64,000 bases of DNA from WHSW01 sp035296705 (GCA_035296705.1 DATHAL010000009.1:1-64000), one strand, 5' to 3'. Counted from the first letter of the stretch, positions 35,986 through 44,663 are shown. Numbers and translations are program-made. The notes: generated by a model not told the origin, from the sequence alone.

Positions 35986-37662
35986 GCCCACCATGTCCCT
36001 GGCGGCGTGGCCGGCCGGGATCATCGGGTAGCAGTTCTCGTTCTTCGTCACGTGCACGTCGAGCAGCACCGGGCCGTCGGTCTCGAGCGCCGCGTGCATC
36101 TGGTCGCGGAGCTGCGATTTGTCCGTGCACTGCATCCCGGTCCACCCGAACGCCTGGGCGAGCGCCGGCCAGTTCGGGCTCGCCCCCATCTCGACCGACT
36201 GATAGCGCTCCTCCCAGAAGAGCTCCTGCCACTGGCGGACCATGCCGAAGTGGCCGTTGTTCATCAGGAAGACCTTGACCGGGATCTCGTGTTGCGCGGC
36301 TGTCGCGAACTCCTGCACGTTCATGATCAGGCTGCCGTCGCCGCCGAGGCAGACGACGGTGTCGTCGGGGCAGCCGACTTTGGCGCCGATCGCGGCCGGG
36401 AGTCCGAAGCCCATCGTCCCGAGGCCGCCCGAGTTGAGCCACCGGCGCGGCCGCGAGAAGTGGTAGTACTGCGCCGCCCACATCTGGTGCTGGCCGACGT
36501 CGGAAGTGATGATCGCGTCGCCCTCCGTCGCCTCGTACATCGCCTCGACCATGAACTGCGGCTTGATCTCCGAGTCGCTCGAGTCCTCGTAGCGGAGCGG
36601 ATAGGTCGACTGCCACTCGCGGATCCGCTTCCACCAGTCCTCGAGCCGCGAGGAATCTGCCTTGAGCGCGCGGTACTCGCGGTTCAGCTTCGGCAGCACG
36701 TCCTTGGCGTCGCCGACGATCGGGATGTGGGCCGGCACGTTCTTCGAGATCTCGGCCGGGTCGACGTCGATGTGGACGAATTTGGCCCGCGGCGCGAACT
36801 CCGAGAGCTTGCCGGTGATCCGGTCGTCGAAGCGGGCGCCCACGGCGACGATCAGATCCGCCTCGTCCATCGCGTAGTTGGCCGCGCGCGTGCCGTGCAT
36901 GCCGAGCATGCCCAGCCACTGCTCGTGCGGCGCTGGGAACGCGCCCAAGCCCATCACCGTCAGCGTCACCGGCAGGTCGTCCGAGGCGCAGAACTCGCGG
37001 AACTCGTCGGTCGCGTTCGCGTTGATGATCCCGCCGCCGCCGTAGATCACCGGCCGCCGCGAGTTGGCGAGCGCCTTCGCGGCGATCCGGATCTGCTTGA
37101 TGTTGCCCTCGGTCGGCGGCTTGTAGCCCGGGAGGTTCGGGGCGCCCTCAGGCGGCGTGTAGTCGATCTCGGCGCGCGAGAGGTCCTGCGGGATGTCGAC
37201 CAGCACCGGGCCCGGGCGACCGGTGGAGGCGATGTGGAAGGCCGCGTGGATGTACTCCGGGATGTAGCGCGGGTCCGTGACCAGCATCGAGTGCTTGACC
37301 ACGGGCATCGTGATCCCGGTGACGTCGGCCTCCTGAAAGCCGTCGGTGCCGATCAGGTCGGTGCGCACCTGGCCGGTGATGAACACCGTCGGGACCGAGT
37401 CCATGTTCGCGTCGGCGATCGCGGTCACGAGGTTGGTCGCGCCGGGGCCCGAGGTGGCAAGCGCGACGCCGACCCGCCCGGATGCCTTCGCGTAGCCCTC
37501 GGCCGCGTGGCCCGCGCCCTGCTCGTGCCGAGCCTGGATGTGGGTCAGCTCCGCGTCGTAGAGCGCATCGTAGGTGGGCAGGTTGGCACCGCCCGGGATG
37601 CCGAAGATGTGCTCGACACCCTCGGCCTTCAGTGCCTCGAAAAGTGCATCGGCGGCGCGCAT
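35983..37662 (-). CDS. ilvB: Acetolactate synthase large (catalytic) subunit
   Basis: ThDP/FAD enzyme for the first common step of Val/Leu/Ile synthesis; 559 residues. N-terminal HIFGIPGGANLPTYDAL with RHEQGAGHAAEGYAKASG (catalytic Glu region), FAD-binding middle domain and C-terminal ThDP motif GGDGSLIMNVQEFATAAQ ... NNGHFGMVRQWQELFWEERY. The mRNA appears leaderless (TACAAT 9 nt upstream), so there is no room for a classical leader-peptide attenuator of the kind seen before leuA. Confidence 0.97.
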   Translation of the reverse strand: MRAADALFEALKAEGVEHIFGIPGGANLPTYDALYDAELTHIQARHEQGAGHAAEGYAKASGRVGVALATSGPGATNLVTAIADANMDSVPTVFITGQVRTDLIGTDGFQEADVTGITMPVVKHSMLVTDPRYIPEYIHAAFHIASTGRPGPVLVDIPQDLSRAEIDYTPPEGAPNLPGYKPPTEGNIKQIRIAAKALANSRRPVIYGGGGIINANATDEFREFCASDDLPVTLTVMGLGAFPAPHEQWLGMLGMHGTRAANYAMDEADLIVAVGARFDDRITGKLSEFAPRAKFVHIDVDPAEISKNVPAHIPIVGDAKDVLPKLNREYRALKADSSRLEDWWKRIREWQSTYPLRYEDSSDSEIKPQFMVEAMYEATEGDAIITSDVGQHQMWAAQYYHFSRPRRWLNSGGLGTMGFGLPAAIGAKVGCPDDTVVCLGGDGSLIMNVQEFATAAQHEIPVKVFLMNNGHFGMVRQWQELFWEERYQSVEMGASPNWPALAQAFGWTGMQCTDKSQLRDQMHAALETDGPVLLDVHVTKNENCYPMIPAGHAARDMVG

Positions 37663-37671
37663 GGGCGAGTG

Positions 37672-37677
37672 ATTGTA
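37672..37677 (-). promoter_or_regulatory. -10 box of ilvB (near-leaderless)
   Basis: TACAAT, five of six matches to TATAAT, ends 9 nt before the ilvB ATG. TCGAGA 18 nt upstream is a fair -35 match. No Shine-Dalgarno is seen. Confidence 0.55.
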
Positions 37678-37737
37678 AAGACGAGGCCGAGAGTGTCTCG
37701 ACAGAACCCGGTCAGGCGGGCGAGGGCCGCCGCGGCG

Positions 37738-38370
37738 TCAGCCGGCGTCGAGGACGAGCGCGAAGAGCTGCTCGAGCCGTTCTCGCAGCCGCTCGACGTC
37801 GCCCTCGCCCGTGATCCCGTCGGAGAGCTCGTGGACGAGGATCCCGTCGATGCCGGCCACCAGGATCGGCGCCAGCCGCGGCGGGTCCTCGGCGCCCGAA
37901 AGGGCGAGCGCCGACTCAGCGAGCCCCGCGAACGCCGAGCGCCAGTGCGCCGCGGTCGGGCGAAGCGCCGGGCGGCGGGCGGCCTCGAGGTAGACCTCGA
38001 ACTTGGCGAGCAGTGCGCCGGCGGCGTCGCGGTCGGGAAAGAGCGCCTCGGCGAGCGCCGTCGCGGTGTCGCTGGGCGATTTGATCCGCTCGCCCAGCTC
38101 CGCGGCACGCCGCGCGACCCGGTTCACCTCGTCCTCGACGAGGATCGCGATCGCCTCGCTGACGAGCTCATCCTTGGAGCGGAAGTAGTAGGTGGTCGCC
38201 GCGAGTGGGACGTCCGCCTCACGGGCCACGGCCCGATGCGTGACCGCCGGCAGGCCGTCCTTGATCAGGATCCTCACGGTGGCGGCGAGGATCAGCGCCC
38301 GGCGGTCGGGGCGGGCGTCGGCGGCATCGCCGGCCGGGCCCACCTGGTGGCTCTGCGGGGCGGCGTTCAC
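37738..38370 (-). CDS. TetR-family transcriptional regulator
   Basis: 210 residues from GTG 38370, which overlaps the stop of the sulfoquinovose synthase gene (GTGA). N-terminal HTH: RALILAATVRILIKDGLPAVTHRAVAREADVPLAATTYYFRSKDEL (in outline); the rest is an alpha-helical ligand domain. Co-transcribed with the upstream sqdB-like gene and located 75 nt before ilvB. Its target could be either; no clear operator dyad was found. Confidence 0.88.
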   Translation of the reverse strand: MNAAPQSHQVGPAGDAADARPDRRALILAATVRILIKDGLPAVTHRAVAREADVPLAATTYYFRSKDELVSEAIAILVEDEVNRVARRAAELGERIKSPSDTATALAEALFPDRDAAGALLAKFEVYLEAARRPALRPTAAHWRSAFAGLAESALALSGAEDPPRLAPILVAGIDGILVHELSDGITGEGDVERLRERLEQLFALVLDAG

Positions 38371-39575
38371 TCCGGATGCCGGCCGGCGCTCGCGGTCTCG
38401 GGCCCGACCTCGGCGACCAGCTCGCCCGGCTTCCACCGGGTGCGTGGCAGGATCGCGCGTTCGATCACACGGCTCTTATAGCGATCGATCATCCCGAGCA
38501 TCGATCGCACCAGCTCCTCACCGAGGTGGTGGGGCTTCAGCCCCAGGTCGTGAAGCTTCGTGTTGGCGGCGTTGTAATAGTGGCGCTCGGCCTCGATCCG
38601 CGGGTTCGGGTAGCTCCGCACCTCGACCTCGTAGCCGAGCTCCGCGGCCGAGCGCTGGACGAGCTCGGCCACCTCGGCGACCGAGAACTGCTCGGTGAAC
38701 TGGTTGAAGACCCTGTACTCGCCGAGCTCAGGGGGGTTTGAGACCGCGAGCTCGACGCACTGGAGCGTGTCGCGGATGTTGAGGAAGCCCCTGGTCTGGC
38801 CGCCCTCGCCGTAGACGGTGAGCGGGTGGCCGATCACGGCCTGTACGCAGAAGCGATTGAGGACGGTGCCGAAGTACTCGTCGTAGTCGAAGCGGGTGAT
38901 GAGGCGCTCGTCGGTCGTCGACTCGTCGGTCTCGATCCCGTAGACCACGCCCTGGTTGAGGTCGGTCGAGCGCAGCCCCCAGATCCGGCAGGCGAAGTGG
39001 ATGTTGTGGGAGTCGTGGACCTTGGACAGGTGATACAGCGAGCCGGGCAGCTTCGGGAAGGGCAGCGTGTCCTTGCGGCCGTTGTGCTCGATCTCGATGA
39101 ATCCCTCCTCGATGTCGATGTTCGGCGTTCCGTACTCGCCCATCGTCCCGAGCTTCACGAGGTGGCAATCGGGGACGCGGTCGCGGATCGCGAAGAGCAG
39201 GTTCAGGGTCCCGATCACGTTCGTGTACTGCGTCTCTACTGCGGCCTCGCGCGACTTCATCGAGTACGGCGCGGAGGGCTGCTCGCCGTAGTGGACGACG
39301 GCCTCTGGGAGGGTCTCCGCGATCACCGAGTCGAGGAAGGTGAAGTCCTCGATCCCCCCGGTGTAGGTGTGGATCTCGTTCCCGGTGCGCTCGCGCCACG
39401 CCTCGACCCGATCGGCGAGCGACCCGATCGGGGTCAGCGAATCCGTCGAGTGCTGGGTATGCCAGCGCCGCCGCGAGAAGTTGTCGACGACCGAGACCTC
39501 GTGCCCCCGCGCGGAGAACCGCATCGCCGTGGGCCAGCCGAGGTACCCGTCACCGCCCAGGATCAGGACCCTCAT
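38367..39575 (-). CDS. sqdB: UDP-sulfoquinovose synthase (SqdB/SQD1 family)
   Basis: SDR-type nucleotide-sugar enzyme, 402 residues, that makes UDP-sulfoquinovose from UDP-glucose and sulfite in its family. NAD motif LILGGDGYLGWPTAMRFSARGH; family-specific DNFSRRRWHTQHSTDSLTPI, VHYGEQPSAPYSMKSRE, TQYTNVIGTLNLLFAIRD, the Thr-Met-Tyr-like active site LGTMGEYGTPNIDIEEG and YHLSKVHDSHNIHFACRIWGLRSTDLNQGVVYG (in pieces). These residues separate it from ordinary UDP-glucose epimerases. ATG 39575 with TACCCT 9 nt upstream. Suggests sulfolipid or a sulfoquinovose-containing glycan. Confidence 0.9.
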   Translation of the reverse strand: MRVLILGGDGYLGWPTAMRFSARGHEVSVVDNFSRRRWHTQHSTDSLTPIGSLADRVEAWRERTGNEIHTYTGGIEDFTFLDSVIAETLPEAVVHYGEQPSAPYSMKSREAAVETQYTNVIGTLNLLFAIRDRVPDCHLVKLGTMGEYGTPNIDIEEGFIEIEHNGRKDTLPFPKLPGSLYHLSKVHDSHNIHFACRIWGLRSTDLNQGVVYGIETDESTTDERLITRFDYDEYFGTVLNRFCVQAVIGHPLTVYGEGGQTRGFLNIRDTLQCVELAVSNPPELGEYRVFNQFTEQFSVAEVAELVQRSAAELGYEVEVRSYPNPRIEAERHYYNAANTKLHDLGLKPHHLGEELVRSMLGMIDRYKSRVIERAILPRTRWKPGELVAEVGPETASAGRHPE

Positions 39576-39663
39576 GACCGCGCGAGGGTACAGAACAAGA
39601 CCGCTGCCACCGCGCCGTGGGGCGCAAGCCGGCACCCGCTGCGGTTTCTATGCTCCCGCGGTC

Positions 39664-40731
39664 ATGATCCCGGTCGCCGATCTGTTGCCCCCGGAGCTGA
39701 CGGCGATCCGCGCCACGGGGGTGGTGATCGCCATCCTGGTCGGCGGCTACGCGATCGCCCGCCGCCGCGCCCTGCGCAATGCCGACGTGCTCATCCTTCT
39801 GCTGGTCGCGCTGGGGCTCGCGATCGTCGCCGGGACGGAGATCCCCGACGTCCTCCTGTCGGCGTTCTCATTCGAGCGCGAGAACGGCACCCGGATCATC
39901 GGCGTGGCGATCTTCGCGATCCTCGTCCTCTTTCTGCTCGTCCTCCGGGCGCTCAGCCAGGGCTCGCGGATCAGCCGCGAGCTCTCGGCGGTGCTCGAGG
40001 GCCTCGCATGGGAGCAGTTCAGGCTCGCGGACTATCCGGAGCGCTTCAGGGACCGGATCGGGGTCCTCGTCCCGGCCTACGACGAGGCCGCCAACGTCGG
40101 CGCCGTGCTCGACCGCATCCCGCCCGAGGTCCGCGGGATCCCGACCGCCGCGCTGGTGGTCGACGACGGCTCGCGCGACGGCACGGACGAGGTCGCCGAG
40201 GCGCACGGCGCGGTCGTCGCGCGCCACGTGATCAACCGCGGCGGCGGCGCGGCGCTGCGCACCGGCTACCGGCTCCTGGCCGAGTCCGGCGCCCGGATCG
40301 TCGTCACCCTGGACGCCGATGGCCAGCACCTCCCCGAGGAGATGGACCGTCTGGTGGGGCCGGTGCTCGACGGCGAGGTCGCGGTCGCGCACGGGTCACG
40401 CGTGCTCGGCGAGGCGGAGCCCAACCACCCGGCGCGCGAGTTCGGGATCGTCTTCTTCAACAAGGTCGTCTCGTTCATCACCCGCACCGCCGTGACCGAT
40501 TGCTCGAACGGCTACCGGGCGGTCCGCGCCGACGTCCTCCCCACCCTCGTCCTGCGCCAGGAGCAGTTCCACACGTCGGAGTTCCTGATCGAGGCGATCA
40601 AGCGCGGCGTCCCGGCCCGCGAGGTACCGGTGACGGTGGTCAACCGCCTCTCCGGCCACTCGAAGAAGCCCGCCGTCGTCCGCTACGGGATGGGGTTCGC
40701 GAACGCGATCGTCCGCACCTGGCTGCGCTAG
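39664..40731 (+). CDS. DUF2304 domain / GT2 glycosyltransferase fusion
   Basis: 355 residues. Three membrane segments in the N-terminal ~100 residues (ATGVVIAILVGGYAIARR; LILLLVALGLAIVAGTEI; IIGVAIFAILVLFLLVL) match DUF2304. A dolichyl-phosphate-mannose-synthase-like GT2 domain follows (IGVLVPAYDEAANVGAVLD, ALVVDDGSRDGTDEVA, VTLDADGQHLPEEMD, GSRVLGEAE). Likely transfers a nucleotide sugar to a polyprenyl phosphate at the inner membrane face. Starts 88 nt from divergent sqdB; TATGCT is 9 nt before the ATG. Confidence 0.87.
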   Translation: MIPVADLLPPELTAIRATGVVIAILVGGYAIARRRALRNADVLILLLVALGLAIVAGTEIPDVLLSAFSFERENGTRIIGVAIFAILVLFLLVLRALSQGSRISRELSAVLEGLAWEQFRLADYPERFRDRIGVLVPAYDEAANVGAVLDRIPPEVRGIPTAALVVDDGSRDGTDEVAEAHGAVVARHVINRGGGAALRTGYRLLAESGARIVVTLDADGQHLPEEMDRLVGPVLDGEVAVAHGSRVLGEAEPNHPAREFGIVFFNKVVSFITRTAVTDCSNGYRAVRADVLPTLVLRQEQFHTSEFLIEAIKRGVPAREVPVTVVNRLSGHSKKPAVVRYGMGFANAIVRTWLR

Positions 40732-40845
40732 GCGGCGTCAGGGCGTTAGCAGTAGGTCGTCCCGCCGGATCGCTACCCTTGCGCGCCGCTGGGGGACACC
40801 GCAACTCGTGTGGCGAAAACGGGTCTTGGAAGGCAGGACGTGGAA

Positions 40846-41052
40846 ATGAACCGGATGAAGAGACTGATGCTGGCCGTTGCGGTCCCCGTGGTCGCGCTCG
40901 CCGCCTACCTGTTCATCGCAACCGGCGGCTCCGGCTCGGACACGGCCTCGTCGCCCTCCGCCGTCAGCGCGCCGCCCTCCAGTGACTCCGGCACCTCCAC
41001 AGGGGCCGCGGACGAGTACGACCACCTCGTCCTGCCCTCCGCTCAGCGGTAG
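40846..41052 (+). CDS. Small membrane-anchored or secreted protein, unknown
   Basis: 68 residues from ATG 40846; an in-frame GTG at 40810 is possible. After MNRMKRL comes one hydrophobic segment (MLAVAVPVVALAAYLFIA), then a Ser/Thr/Pro-rich tail. Overlaps the convergent zinc-ribbon gene by 10 nt. No recognised family. Confidence 0.5.
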   Translation: MNRMKRLMLAVAVPVVALAAYLFIATGGSGSDTASSPSAVSAPPSSDSGTSTGAADEYDHLVLPSAQR

Positions 41053-41336
41053 GCGGGACCCGGCCTCACGTCCTCCGGTTCGGGGAGATCCATGTCGAGG
41101 CCGCAGCGCCGGCACACCTGGACGTGGATCTTGTGGATGGCACCGCAGCGCGGACAGCGACGCTCCGGCTCGGTGTGCTCGCTGCGATAGAGGATCGCCG
41201 CGACGAGGCCCAGGATCGGCAGGACGCCGCCGATCATGAACCAGATGAAGAACGAGCTCCCCTTACCGCGCCCGACGAGTCCGCTGGCGACGGCAAAGCA
41301 GAGCGCGATCAGGACGTAGGCGCCACCGGCGATCAT
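41043..41336 (-). CDS. Small two-TM protein with C-terminal zinc ribbon
   Basis: 97 residues. Two hydrophobic helices (AYVLIALCFAVASGLV; FFIWFMIGGVLPILGLVAAIL) then CPRCGAIHKIHVQVCRRCG, a CxxC-x11-CxxC zinc ribbon. The topology would put the ribbon on the cytoplasmic side by the positive-inside rule. Function unknown. Lies after a strong hairpin that ends the gatB transcript. Confidence 0.75.
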   Translation of the reverse strand: MIAGGAYVLIALCFAVASGLVGRGKGSSFFIWFMIGGVLPILGLVAAILYRSEHTEPERRCPRCGAIHKIHVQVCRRCGLDMDLPEPEDVRPGPAYR

Positions 41337-41363
41337 CGTCAGTCAAAAGTATCGAGGCGCAAG

Positions 41364-41386
41364 TTTGCCCCGCTATTCGGGGCAAA
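41364..41386 (-). terminator. Hairpin terminator after gatB
   Basis: TTTGCCCCG-CTATT-CGGGGCAAA: 9-bp stem and 5-nt loop, starting 15 nt past the gatB stop. The T/A ends of the stem mimic a short U-tract. It may end gatCAB transcription before the zinc-ribbon gene. Confidence 0.7.
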
Positions 41387-41400
41387 GTTACGGCTCGCCG

Positions 41401-42870
41401 CTAGAGGCCGAGCTTCTCGCGGATCAGGCGGCTGACCTCGCCGCCGTCGGCCCGGCCCTTGGTCTCGCGCATGACGAAGCCGACGAGCGGCCCGATCGCC
41501 TTCAGGTTCCCGTTGCGCACCCGCTCCGCGGCGGCCGGCTCGGACTCGAGCGCCCGCTCGACGATCGCCTCGAGCTCGCCTGAGTCCTCCATCCCGCCGA
41601 GCCCCTCGCGCTCGACGATCACATCCGGCTCGCCGCCCTCCGCGACGAGCGTCGCCAACACCTTCCGCCCTGCCCCATTCGAGATCTCCCTGCGCGCCAC
41701 CATGCCCGCGAGCCGCGCGATCGCCGCCGGCTCCACCTTCGAGCTCGCCGGATCCGCGTCGCCGTCACCGGCCTCGCGCAGGCGCGCAATCAGCTCCCCC
41801 GTCACCCAATTCGCGATCGTCCGCCCCTCCACGCCGTCGGCGGCGGCGAGCGCCCGCTCGAAGTAGGCGCCGAGCTCGGCGTCGAAGGCGAGCTGCGTCG
41901 CCTGCTTCTCGTCGAGACCGAGCTCGTCGGTGTAGCGGCGGCGCCTCGCGGCCGGCAGCTCCGGGAGCGCCGCGCGTGCCGCATCGATCATGTCCTCGGT
42001 CGGCGCCAGCGGTACCAGGTCGGGCTCGGGCATATAGCGGTAGTCGTGCGCGTACTCCTTGGAGCGAAGCGGGGTCAGCGACGCCGTCTGTGGGTCGAAG
42101 TGCAGCGTCTCCTGCTCGACCGTCCCGCCCGCGTCGAGGATCGCTGCCTGGCGCTCGACCTCGGCGCGGATCCCGCGCTCGAGGAACCGGAAGCTGTTCA
42201 TGTTCTTGAGCTCGGTCTTCGTGCCGAGCTCGTCGGAGCCCGCGGGGCGCAGCGAGACGTTCGCGTCGGCGCGGAGGCTCCCCTCCTCCATGTTCACGTC
42301 GGAGGCGCCGATCTGGCGGACGGTCGTGCGCAGAAGCTGCAGCCACTCCCTCGCGACGGCCGGGTCGTGGAGGTCGGGCTCGGTGACGATCTCGACCAGC
42401 GGCGTGCCGCCGCGGTTGAAGTCGACGAGCGAGTGCCCCGAGCCTTGGATCCGGCCGGACTCGCCGACGTGGACGAGCTTCGCAGCGTCCTCCTCTAGGT
42501 GGACGCGGTGGATGCGGACGTCGCCGAGGTGGCCGTTGGTCGCCAGCGGAATGTCGTACTGGCTGATCTGGTACGCCTTCGGGTTGTCGGGATAGAAGTA
42601 GTTCTTGCGGTGGAAGATCGACCGGGGCGTGATCTCGCAGTCGAGCGCCAGCGCAATCTGGAGCGCGAACTGGATCGCCTGCTGGTTCGGCGCCGGCAGG
42701 GTCCCCGGGTGGGCGAGGCAGATCGGGCAGGTGTGCACGTTCGGCTCGTCGCCGAAGGAGAGCTCGCAGCCGCAGAACATCTTCGTGCGGGTCGAGAGCT
42801 GGACGTGGATCTCGAGCCCGATCACGGGCTCCCAACGCGACTCAGCCATGGTCGAGCCCTCGGTCATCAC
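41401..42870 (-). CDS. gatB: Asp-tRNA(Asn)/Glu-tRNA(Gln) amidotransferase subunit B
   Basis: Kinase/tRNA-binding subunit of GatCAB; 489 residues. N-terminal VIGLEIHVQLSTRTKMFCGC with the zinc-site pattern CGCELSF...CPICLAHPG, then KNYFYPDNPKAYQISQYDIP and VDFNRGGTPLVEIVTEPD. C-terminal tail domain ends at VSRLIREKLGL. Start at 42870 overlaps gatA (ATGA); ATG 42849 (MAESRWEPVIG) would remove 7 residues and is equally plausible. Confidence 0.96.
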   Translation of the reverse strand: MMTEGSTMAESRWEPVIGLEIHVQLSTRTKMFCGCELSFGDEPNVHTCPICLAHPGTLPAPNQQAIQFALQIALALDCEITPRSIFHRKNYFYPDNPKAYQISQYDIPLATNGHLGDVRIHRVHLEEDAAKLVHVGESGRIQGSGHSLVDFNRGGTPLVEIVTEPDLHDPAVAREWLQLLRTTVRQIGASDVNMEEGSLRADANVSLRPAGSDELGTKTELKNMNSFRFLERGIRAEVERQAAILDAGGTVEQETLHFDPQTASLTPLRSKEYAHDYRYMPEPDLVPLAPTEDMIDAARAALPELPAARRRRYTDELGLDEKQATQLAFDAELGAYFERALAAADGVEGRTIANWVTGELIARLREAGDGDADPASSKVEPAAIARLAGMVARREISNGAGRKVLATLVAEGGEPDVIVEREGLGGMEDSGELEAIVERALESEPAAAERVRNGNLKAIGPLVGFVMRETKGRADGGEVSRLIREKLGL

Positions 42871-44315
42871 GAGCCTCCGGCCGCCGGTCGCGCGTCGAAG
42901 CCGATCGTGCGCTCGAGGGCGTGCGCGGCGTCGAGCAGCCTCGATTCGGCGAACGCGGGCGCGGTCAGCTGGAGGCCGACCGGCAGCTCGGGTCCGCCCC
43001 CCGGCGGCTGCGCAAGCCCTGCGGGAATCGAGACCGCCGGGATCCCGGCGAGCGACATCGGCACCGTGAAGTAGTCGGAGAGGTACATCGCCAGCGGGTC
43101 CGCCGTCCGCTCACCGAGCTTGAACGCGACCGTGGGCGACGTCGGCGTCGCGATCAGGTCGACCGACTCGAACGCGGTGCGGAAGTCCTCGCTGATCCTC
43201 GTGCGCACGCGCTGGGCGCGGCCGTAGTAGGCCTCGTAGTAGCCGGAGGAGAGCGCGTACGTGCCGAGCATGACCCGGCGCTTCACCTCGGCGCCGAAAC
43301 CGCGCGCCCGCGTGCGCTCGTACATCCCCAGCAGGTCGAGGTCCCCGTCGACGCGCAGGCCGTACCGCACGCCGTCGTAGCGCGAGAGGTTGGTCGAGGC
43401 CTCCGCCGGGGCAATCACGTAGTAGGCGGAGATGCCGTGCTCGGCGTGCGGGAGCTCGACCTCGGTGATCTCGGCGCCGAGCTCCTCGATCAGCGCCAGC
43501 GAGCGTTCGAACACCTCCGCGACGCCGGGCTCGACGCCCTCGGCGTGGTGGGAGAAGTCGCGCGCCACGCCGATTCGCAGCCCGGCGAGGTCCTCGCGCG
43601 ACGGGAGCTCCACGCCGGCCTCGATCCCGACCGAGGTCGTGTCGTGCGGGTCGCGCCCCTGCATCACCGAGAGGAGCAGCGCGGCGTCTGCGACCGTGCG
43701 CGTGAGCGGCCCGCACTGGTCGAGCGAGGACGCGAAGGCCACCATGCCGTAGCGGGAGATCGCGCCGTAGGTGGGCTTGAACCCGACGATGCCGCAGAGC
43801 GCGGCGGGCTGGCGGATCGAGCCGCCCGTGTCGGTGCCGATCGCCCACGGTGCCGTGCCCGCGGCCACGGCGGCCGCGGACCCGCCCGAGGAGCCGCCGG
43901 GGACGCGGTCGTGCGCCCACGGGTTGCGAACCGGCCCGAAGGCCGAGTTCTCGTTCGAGGAGCCCATCGCGAACTCGTCCATGTTCGTCTTGCCGAGCAG
44001 GCGCGCCCCCGCGTCGGTGAGCCGCGCTACCGCCGTCGCGGTGTACGGCGGCCGGTAGCCCTCGAGGATCCGCGAGCCGGCCGTGGTCTCGATCCCCTCT
44101 GTGCAGAACAGGTCCTTCACCGCCACCGGGAGGCCATGGAGGGGCTCGCCGCCCGCACCGCGCGCGCCCGGCTCCGCGGACCAGAGGTAGGCGTTCAGCC
44201 CGTCGGCCGCAGCGGCCTGCGCGTACGCGTCGAAGCATTCCTCCGAGGAGAGCTCGCCGGAGCGGATCCCGGCGAGCGCCTCGCCCGCCGTCAGCTCGAG
44301 CAGCGCGCTGCTCAC
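42867..44315 (-). CDS. gatA: Glu-tRNA(Gln)/Asp-tRNA(Asn) amidotransferase subunit A
   Basis: Amidase-signature glutaminase; 482 residues from GTG 44315, overlapping gatC (GTGA). The Ser-cisSer-Lys triad is visible: Lys in LPVAVKDLFCTEG, then PGGSSGGSAAAVAAG and GTDTGGSIRQPAALCG. Releases ammonia from glutamine to amidate mischarged tRNA. Long open frame upstream is a shadow over gatC and beyond. Confidence 0.96.
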   Translation of the reverse strand: MSSALLELTAGEALAGIRSGELSSEECFDAYAQAAAADGLNAYLWSAEPGARGAGGEPLHGLPVAVKDLFCTEGIETTAGSRILEGYRPPYTATAVARLTDAGARLLGKTNMDEFAMGSSNENSAFGPVRNPWAHDRVPGGSSGGSAAAVAAGTAPWAIGTDTGGSIRQPAALCGIVGFKPTYGAISRYGMVAFASSLDQCGPLTRTVADAALLLSVMQGRDPHDTTSVGIEAGVELPSREDLAGLRIGVARDFSHHAEGVEPGVAEVFERSLALIEELGAEITEVELPHAEHGISAYYVIAPAEASTNLSRYDGVRYGLRVDGDLDLLGMYERTRARGFGAEVKRRVMLGTYALSSGYYEAYYGRAQRVRTRISEDFRTAFESVDLIATPTSPTVAFKLGERTADPLAMYLSDYFTVPMSLAGIPAVSIPAGLAQPPGGGPELPVGLQLTAPAFAESRLLDAAHALERTIGFDARPAAGGS

Positions 44316-44596
44316 GCCTGCGGCGAGGGGACGCGGAAGGCGCCGTCGACGGGATCGGGAGCCGGCTCGAGCGCCCGCTCGCGTGGCAGGCTCGGCGCCG
44401 CCTGGTCGGCGCGCAGGACGTTCTCCAGCTCGACGACGTGGGCGGTCGGCTCGACGCCCTCGAGCTCGAGCGAGGCGATCCGGTCCACGTGCTCGAGGAT
44501 CCCCGAGAGCTCGACGGCCATCCGGTCGATCTCCTCGTCTGTCAGCTCGAGCCGCGCCAGCCGTGCGACGTGCAGCACCTGCTCGCGATCGATCAT
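44312..44596 (-). CDS. gatC: Glu-tRNA(Gln)/Asp-tRNA(Asn) amidotransferase subunit C
   Basis: 94 residues, typical of GatC, the strap that holds GatA and GatB together: MIDREQVLHVARLARLELTD at the start and RADQAAPSLPRE near the end. TAGAAT lies 8 nt before the ATG, so the gatCAB operon appears to start with a leaderless mRNA. With GatCAB present, GltX at 56139 is expected to be non-discriminating if the genome lacks glnS. Confidence 0.95.
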   Translation of the reverse strand: MIDREQVLHVARLARLELTDEEIDRMAVELSGILEHVDRIASLELEGVEPTAHVVELENVLRADQAAPSLPRERALEPAPDPVDGAFRVPSPQA

Positions 44597-44604
44597 CTCG
44601 CTCG

Positions 44605-44610
44605 ATTCTA
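44605..44610 (-). promoter_or_regulatory. -10 box of gatCAB
   Basis: TAGAAT (five of six matches to TATAAT) ends 8 nt upstream of the gatC ATG, giving a leaderless or nearly leaderless transcript. Confidence 0.55.
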
Positions 44611-44663
44611 CGTCGAGGCCGCCGGCGGCCCGGGGCCGGAACCGGTTTAGGATGCCGCCCGCG

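Noticed and set aside
37663..37740. Possible leader-peptide attenuator or T-box before ilvB
   Set aside because: The TACAAT box is 9 nt from the ATG, so the mRNA is nearly leaderless; no short frame rich in Val, Leu or Ile and no T-box bulge sequence is present.
43432..44058. Plus-strand frames opposite gatA
   Set aside because: Shadows of gatA; no independent start signals and Ser/Arg-rich composition typical of the wrong frame.
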